Shown: piece after piece, positions 60,165 to 64,000 of the stretch
How the letters are laid out: the number at the start of each line of letters is the position of its first letter
Numbering within the stretch: position 1 is the first letter of the stretch
Assembly (NCBI RefSeq): GCF_030580935.1
Contig: NZ_JAUQOM010000014.1
Span: 1 to 64,000, forward strand
Direction of reading: 5' to 3'
Origin: Sphingobium cyanobacteriorum
GTDB lineage: Bacteria > Pseudomonadota > Alphaproteobacteria > Sphingomonadales > Sphingomonadaceae
DNA length: 64,000 nt
Program-made: the position numbers and the translations under genes
Notes under the pieces: generated by a model
What the model was told of the DNA's origin: nothing
Database searches by the model: none
The model's input: only the letters and a program-made list of their open reading frames with translations

Positions 60165-61372
60165 GCCAGTGCCACCACGGGAATGTCGCTGATCTTGGCC
60201 CTGAGCCGGGCATGCAGACGGGCGATCCGGTCCTCCCCTCGCGGCATGGTGTCGACCGCTGCAATGGCCGCCAGCATGTCGAGCGCATTGTCGACGGCAT
60301 CGCGTGGGCAGCCGAGGTGGCCGGCGAGGTCGTTTGCCGTGGTCGCGTTGGGGGCGATGCGCCTGAGCGCGCCGATGATCGAGGCCGCGTGCGGCGCCGA
60401 CGGATCGAGCAGGAAGGCGTCCAGCGCGCGCGTGCCCTTGAGGGTCAGCGCCGTATCGCGCGAGCCGTTCGACACCTCGCGCAGCGCGGAAAGATCGAGC
60501 AACTTCTCGGCCTCGTCGCTGTCGATCGCAGCGGCCGCGGTCAGCTTGGGCGTCGCGCCGAGATGCTCGGTGATCGTCTCTTCCATATGGGCGAGAACGG
60601 GGAGCGGCGACATCGCCGGCCCCATGGCGAAGAATTCGCCGGGAGCGAGCTTGCGCAGGCGGTCGGCCTCCTTCGCCGAGAAACCGAGCAGATCGGCGGC
60701 GCGCGCAATGTCGCGGTCGAAGACGTTGAGGCCGACGAGGAAGTTCTGCAGCTCGGAGATCACCGAGGAGGAGAGCTTGGCGAGGCGCTGGGTGGCGATA
60801 ACCGGTGCGATGCCGCGCTTGCGGCCACGGGCGCAGAGGTCGGTGAGCGTGGCGACGCCGAGGCGGCGGGTCTCCGCGTCGCGGGCCGATCCCGCATGAT
60901 GCGGCGCGAGCAGATGGCCCTCGTCGATGCAGACGAGGACGGTGTGGCTCCAATGCTCGCGCGGCGCGCCGATCAGGCCGGCGAACAGGGCCGCCGCCTT
61001 GATGATGCGCTGGTCGGGATCAAGGTCGGTGAGATCGACATGGAGCGAGAGCCGGTGCTGGCGGGCGCGCGCGGCCGCTGCCGTCAGGCCGTCCGAGGTG
61101 AGTTCGCAGCCTTTGAGCGAGGTCGCGCCGATATGGGCTGCGAGATTGCCGAATTCGCCTTCGGGATCAACCAGCACGACGGTCGTGAAGTCGAACGCCT
61201 CCTCGATGATCTTGCGCAGGGTCCGGCTCTTGCCGGCGCCGCTGCTGCCCTGGATGAGCAGCCGGCCGGCGAGCAGGCGCTCGAGGTTGAGCATGAGCGC
61301 GCCGCGGCTGTGCTTGCCGATCGGCACGGACCATTGGTCGGCGGATGGGTCGATCGATAGGACTGTAGCCAT
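60161..61372 (-). CDS. HerA/FtsK-like ATPase
   Basis: The 403-residue protein has Walker A QGSSGAGKSRTLRKIIEEAF (42-49), VVLVDPEGEFGNLAAHIG, Walker B VLVCIDEGHLLAPHH (D150-E151), and GRKRGIAPVIATQRLAKLSS, as in HerA-type DNA translocases (DUF87). The C-terminal helical region (about 300-400) includes a winged-helix-like end. It heads the operon with the seven-repeat protein. The leader carries a polypurine tract. DNA translocation or loading is inferred. Confidence 0.8.
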   Translation of the reverse strand: MATVLSIDPSADQWSVPIGKHSRGALMLNLERLLAGRLLIQGSSGAGKSRTLRKIIEEAFDFTTVVLVDPEGEFGNLAAHIGATSLKGCELTSDGLTAAAARARQHRLSLHVDLTDLDPDQRIIKAAALFAGLIGAPREHWSHTVLVCIDEGHLLAPHHAGSARDAETRRLGVATLTDLCARGRKRGIAPVIATQRLAKLSSSVISELQNFLVGLNVFDRDIARAADLLGFSAKEADRLRKLAPGEFFAMGPAMSPLPVLAHMEETITEHLGATPKLTAAAAIDSDEAEKLLDLSALREVSNGSRDTALTLKGTRALDAFLLDPSAPHAASIIGALRRIAPNATTANDLAGHLGCPRDAVDNALDMLAAIAAVDTMPRGEDRIARLHARLRAKISDIPVVALA

Positions 61373-61415
61373 GATGGGATCTCCTGGGCCTGGCCTGTCT
61401 GGCCATCGCCCACTC

Positions 61416-61435
61416 GATCCCTCTTCCCTTTGCGC
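61416..61435 (-). promoter_or_regulatory. Polypurine leader tract of the ATPase/SANT operon
   Basis: The coding strand reads GCGCAAAGGGAAGAGGGATC, 44-63 nt before the ATG at 61372. Confidence 0.4.
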
Positions 61436-61477
61436 ATCGGGCGCCTGGCCGCGCTATTGCGGCGCCCCCGGGGGAGG

Positions 61478-62296
61478 TCAGCCGCCCGGCCGCGGTGCTC
61501 GATCCTTGTTGCGCTTGTCGGCGACATAGCTCTGGCCGTTCTCGCCCTTGAGGATCTCGAAAAGGCCCGTTCCCGTGAAGAGCGCGGTAAAGTTCTTCAC
61601 GCCGTAGTTGCGGGGATCGATGGGCGCCTGCCGCTTCGCCGCGCTGCCCGCCGCCGACATGAGCGCCCAGCCGTCCTCGCGCGCGGATGCCTCGACGGCA
61701 CCGCGCAGGATCGTCACGAGCTTGGTGTTCTGTGCCAGGGTCTTTTCGGTGGCCTTGCCCGCTGAAGGCTTGGACTTCGCCTTGGCCTTGGGCGCGGCGG
61801 GTGCTTCGGGAGCCTCGCTCTGAGACGCTGGCTGGCTCGGATCCTCGAGGCTGTCGAGATAGAGGAAGGTGGTGCAGGCGTTGACGAAGGGCGCGGGGGT
61901 CTTGCGCTCACCGAATCCGTAGACTTCATGACCATTGGCCTTCAGCTGCATGACCAGCGGGGTGAAATCGCCATCGCTCGATGCGATGCAGAAGGCGTCG
62001 GGCTTCTGCGTGTAGAGCAGTTCCATCGCGTCGATGACGAGCGCGATGTCGGTCGCATTCTTGCCGGTGGAATAGCTGAATTGCTGGATCGGCCGAATCG
62101 CGAAGTCATGGAGCTTGTCGGTCCATCCCTTGAGCGCGGGCTTGGCCCAATCGCCATAGGCGCGGCGAATATTCGCGGTGCCATATTTGGATAGCTCCGC
62201 GAGCATCACCGCGATCTTCGCATGGGACACATTGTCGGCGTCGATCAGGAGGGCGATCCGCCGATTGAGGCCGCGGGGCTTCTCGTCATTCTCCAT
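61478..62296 (-). CDS. NYN-domain (PIN-like) RNase with OST-HTH-like C-terminus
   Basis: The 272-residue protein has the NYN pattern: RIALLIDADNVSHAKIAVML (D19, D21), KNATDIALVIDAMELLYTQK (D83) and FCIASSDGDFTPLVMQLKAN (D108, D110). These form the PIN-like acidic site. The C-terminal 70 residues (NTKLVTILRGAVEASAREDG, then YGVKNFTALFTGTGLFEILK) look like an OST-HTH/LOTUS RNA-binding domain. An Ala/Lys-rich linker joins them. ATG 62296 is chosen because the N-terminal extension is low-quality. It may act in RNA turnover or defence. Confidence 0.85.
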   Translation of the reverse strand: MENDEKPRGLNRRIALLIDADNVSHAKIAVMLAELSKYGTANIRRAYGDWAKPALKGWTDKLHDFAIRPIQQFSYSTGKNATDIALVIDAMELLYTQKPDAFCIASSDGDFTPLVMQLKANGHEVYGFGERKTPAPFVNACTTFLYLDSLEDPSQPASQSEAPEAPAAPKAKAKSKPSAGKATEKTLAQNTKLVTILRGAVEASAREDGWALMSAAGSAAKRQAPIDPRNYGVKNFTALFTGTGLFEILKGENGQSYVADKRNKDRAPRPGG

Positions 62297-62395
62297 GTGG
62301 CAATCACCCTTCCTGTTCTGTCTCGTCGTCCGTCGCCGGCTGGACCGCAACCTGCGCATGTGGCTGCAGGCGTTCAAGTCATTGTCGCGGCTTCA

Positions 62396-62701
62396 TCAAT
62401 CAGCCGGACGCTCCGGCTTGTCCCGCGGCCTCATACCCCAGTCGGGCGCATAGTCCGGACCGTAGTTCGCGCTGCGGAGATATTCGGTGTCGCCAGCCTC
62501 ATCGACGAGATAGCCGGTCACTTCCTCGGCATAATCGGCGTCGAGCGCGCCTTCGGCGGTCGGGACCAGGCGCACGCCGAACCCCCTGGCGAACAGCGCC
62601 TCGTCGGCGGCGCGCATGGCGTCTTCATGGTTCGTGGCCGTGACCGCCATCTTGACGCGAACGGTCGCATAGACGTGAACGAAATGGGTGGGCTCCGACA
62701 T
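62396..62701 (-). CDS. Small hypothetical protein, 101 residues
   Basis: It starts MSEPTHFVHVYATVRVKMAV and includes YAEEVTGYLVDEAGDTEYLR. Not recognised. The second of two adjacent ATGs (62701) has AGGAG 7 nt upstream. It lies 99 bp upstream of the NYN gene on the same strand. Confidence 0.55.
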   Translation of the reverse strand: MSEPTHFVHVYATVRVKMAVTATNHEDAMRAADEALFARGFGVRLVPTAEGALDADYAEEVTGYLVDEAGDTEYLRSANYGPDYAPDWGMRPRDKPERPAD

Positions 62702-62799
62702 CATCGGTCTCCTGGGTCTGGCGTTGGGGATGTTGGACAGAATGGGGCCGAAGCGCTCGGCGAACGTCGTCCCGGCAATTTTAGAGTGGCGCCGCGCGA

Positions 62800-63126
62800 T
62801 CAGAGATCCATGATCGCTCCGCCCAGGACGGCATAAAGGCCGACCTCGAAGCGAAGGTTCTGCATGGCCCGAAACCTGGCGTCGCGCCGGGCCTCGACGT
62901 GGAACGCGCTGCGGCCGGTGTCGGCTTCCTTGATGCCGGTCGAGAGCGTGGGATAGGTCTTGCCAGCACGCGGACCCGTCATGATCTGGGCCGTAGAGCG
63001 GCAGTCCAGGGAGCGGTCGAGCGCATAACCGAGACCGCGCAACTGCCTTTTGATTTCGTTGAGCGTGACGGGATGCCAGCCATCGGCGGCGCGGGCGGCC
63101 AGTTCGTTGGCGAGGGCGGGGTTCAT
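62800..63126 (-). CDS. Small hypothetical protein, 108 residues
   Basis: It starts MNPALANELAARAADGWHPV and includes LRGLGYALDRSLDCRSTAQI and FHVEARRDARFRAMQNLRFE, a basic alpha/beta pattern. Not recognised. AAGGAG lies 9 nt before the ATG. It precedes the 101-residue gene by 98 bp. Confidence 0.55.
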   Translation of the reverse strand: MNPALANELAARAADGWHPVTLNEIKRQLRGLGYALDRSLDCRSTAQIMTGPRAGKTYPTLSTGIKEADTGRSAFHVEARRDARFRAMQNLRFEVGLYAVLGGAIMDL

Positions 63127-63205
63127 GGGCGAAGCTCCTTCGCGGTTGCATCGACGGATTCCCGAAGGTCCTCGGCCGAACGTTTGGGGAAATGCTGCGG
63201 CAGCG

Positions 63206-63640
63206 TCAGGCCAGCGGCACGTCGTAGGCCGGCTCGCAGCCCGGTTCGCCGGGATAGATCCCGGCCGCATCGCACAGCAGTACCTGCAGGACGTCATACT
63301 CCTCGTGGCGGAGATAGCGTCCTGCCTGGAGTGTGAAGCACTGGTGGGCCTTGGCGGAGGCGCGGCGGACCCGAACTGGGAACTGGCCGCCGACATCGAT
63401 GTCGCCTTCGAGCGGCCTGCGCGCCTCGCGCATTTTCCGGCCGAGGTCGTTGATGATCGAGCCCGCGACCCGGGGTGAGAAATTGCCGACGAGCAGGAGT
63501 TCCGGCAGGCCGTGCAAGGCGTTGCCGATGCTGTAGGCAAAGGCGGGTGTCTCGCCATCGGCGAAGACCAGGAACATATGCTGGCCGCTGCGCGCGATGT
63601 TGCGCTCGATCACGGCATAGAAGTCCGAAGCATCGGTCAT
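63206..63640 (-). CDS. DUF4262 protein
   Basis: The 144-residue protein matches DUF4262: RSGQHMFLVFADGETPAFAY, SIGNALHGLPELLLVGNFSP, with PDVLQ-like YDVLQVLLCDAAGIYPGEPG. DUF4262 is a small family that includes immunity or plasmid proteins of unknown function. It stands 28 bp from the 109-residue gene and may share its transcript. Confidence 0.8.
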   Translation of the reverse strand: MTDASDFYAVIERNIARSGQHMFLVFADGETPAFAYSIGNALHGLPELLLVGNFSPRVAGSIINDLGRKMREARRPLEGDIDVGGQFPVRVRRASAKAHQCFTLQAGRYLRHEEYDVLQVLLCDAAGIYPGEPGCEPAYDVPLA

Positions 63641-63668
63641 GAAAACCTCTATATCGGTTGGAGGGGAT

Positions 63669-63998
63669 TCACGCGGCGAGCGGCGGCGCCAGAACCTCCA
63701 GATAGGCGGTTTCGACGAGCTCCGTCTTCTGGCTTCGCTCGCGCCGCGACATGTCGAGCTTCACGTAGAAGCCGGCGAAATGAGTCTTCACGATCACGCC
63801 CTCGCGGCCGGCATAGCGGTCCCCGCCAACGCACGTTCGCGGCCGGATGCGGACCCGCGACCCGATCCGATGCTCGAGGACAGGTTCAGCAGGGGTCGTC
63901 CGCGCGGCGAGGAAGCGCGCCAGGCAGGCCGCGTCATCGAGACGGTCACCGTCCGCGCAGCAGGCCCGCGCGAGCATCGCCCATGAGCGGAGGCTCAT
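63669..63998 (-). CDS. Hypothetical protein, start at window edge
   Basis: The visible 109 residues start at ATG 63998 (MSLRSWAMLARACCADGDRL) and include GSRVRIRPRTCVGGDRYAGR, then EGVIVKTHFAGFYVKLD, an SH3/KOW-like pattern for nucleic-acid or ribosome contact. The true start may lie outside the window and no ribosome-binding site can be checked. It precedes DUF4262 by 28 bp. Confidence 0.5.
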   Translation of the reverse strand: MSLRSWAMLARACCADGDRLDDAACLARFLAARTTPAEPVLEHRIGSRVRIRPRTCVGGDRYAGREGVIVKTHFAGFYVKLDMSRRERSQKTELVETAYLEVLAPPLAA

Positions 63999-64000
63999 CG

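Noticed and set aside
1-64000. CRISPR array, tRNA, rRNA or complete plasmid replication initiator of a known family
   Set aside because: No spaced repeats, tRNA cloverleaf or rRNA segments were noticed by eye, and no RepA/RepC-type protein was recognised; the 8122 winged-helix protein is only a possibility.

Overview
The window is high-GC, densely coded DNA from a conjugative plasmid or integrative conjugative element of an alphaproteobacterium, most likely a sphingomonad. The indicators are an IS6100 end, a MobF relaxase with an F-type coupling protein and a TraG protein, a MucR/Ros regulator, DUF736, DUF2493, DUF3768 and DUF6915-type proteins, and a PRTRC cassette. These assignments come from reading the sequence and were not database-checked. 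No rRNA, tRNA or CRISPR array was seen.

Layout. (1) 1-2.9 kb: the 5' end of IS6100 sits inside traG and removes its N-terminus. (2) 3.1-13.1 kb: a defence/toxin-antitoxin patch with an AbiEi/AbiEii pair, an unknown protein with a nuclease-like motif, HU, a DUF3800 protein, an orphan AtpI flanked by short repeats, a winged-helix protein, an Abi_C-type abortive-infection protein, a second AbiEii module, a dif-like palindrome and a tyrosine recombinase. (3) 13.1-17.2 kb: unknown and membrane proteins and a DUF2726 protein. (4) 17.2-23.6 kb: DNA-processing genes traI and traD, a ribbon-helix-helix accessory gene, a likely oriT (about 22.9-23.4 kb) and a small coiled-coil accessory gene. (5) 23.6-29.8 kb: a likely leading region with ssb, DUF2493, a zinc-ribbon protein and small unknown genes, nearly all on the minus strand. 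Four upstream regions here carry a related stem-loop element. (6) 30-35.1 kb: metabolic cargo (DoxX, a DUF2171 pseudogene, PhnA-like, GTP-type PEP carboxykinase, XRE regulator with a SulP transporter). (7) 35.3-45.6 kb: minus-strand unknown genes, VapBC and a Na+/H+ antiporter, with a 609-bp exact direct duplication covering the DUF736 gene. (8) 45.6-53.7 kb: a GHKL ATPase and a PRTRC cassette (ParB, E, C, a small protein, F, B, A with a JAMM motif, ThiF/E1-like), without the usual protein D. (9) 53.8-64 kb: DUF3768, a PP-loop ATPase, a Mom-like DNA modification protein, an orphan acyl carrier protein, MucR, a methyltransferase-like protein lacking motif IV, a protein with seven Myb/SANT-like repeats translationally coupled to a HerA/FtsK-like ATPase, a NYN protein and small unknown genes.

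How it works together. TraI, TraD and the RHH protein would nick and pump DNA from oriT, but the truncated traG implies reduced or lost mating in this copy unless another copy exists. From 23.7 to 64 kb almost all genes are on the minus strand, and many start with structured leaders of two classes: ATTTT/AAAAT-framed stem-loops next to oriT, and G-rich polypurine tracts further away. This arrangement fits coordinated early (zygotic) expression after transfer, which is the most interesting hypothesis here. PRTRC ParB/ThiF and the GHKL, HerA-like and SANT-repeat proteins would provide maintenance and DNA-processing functions.
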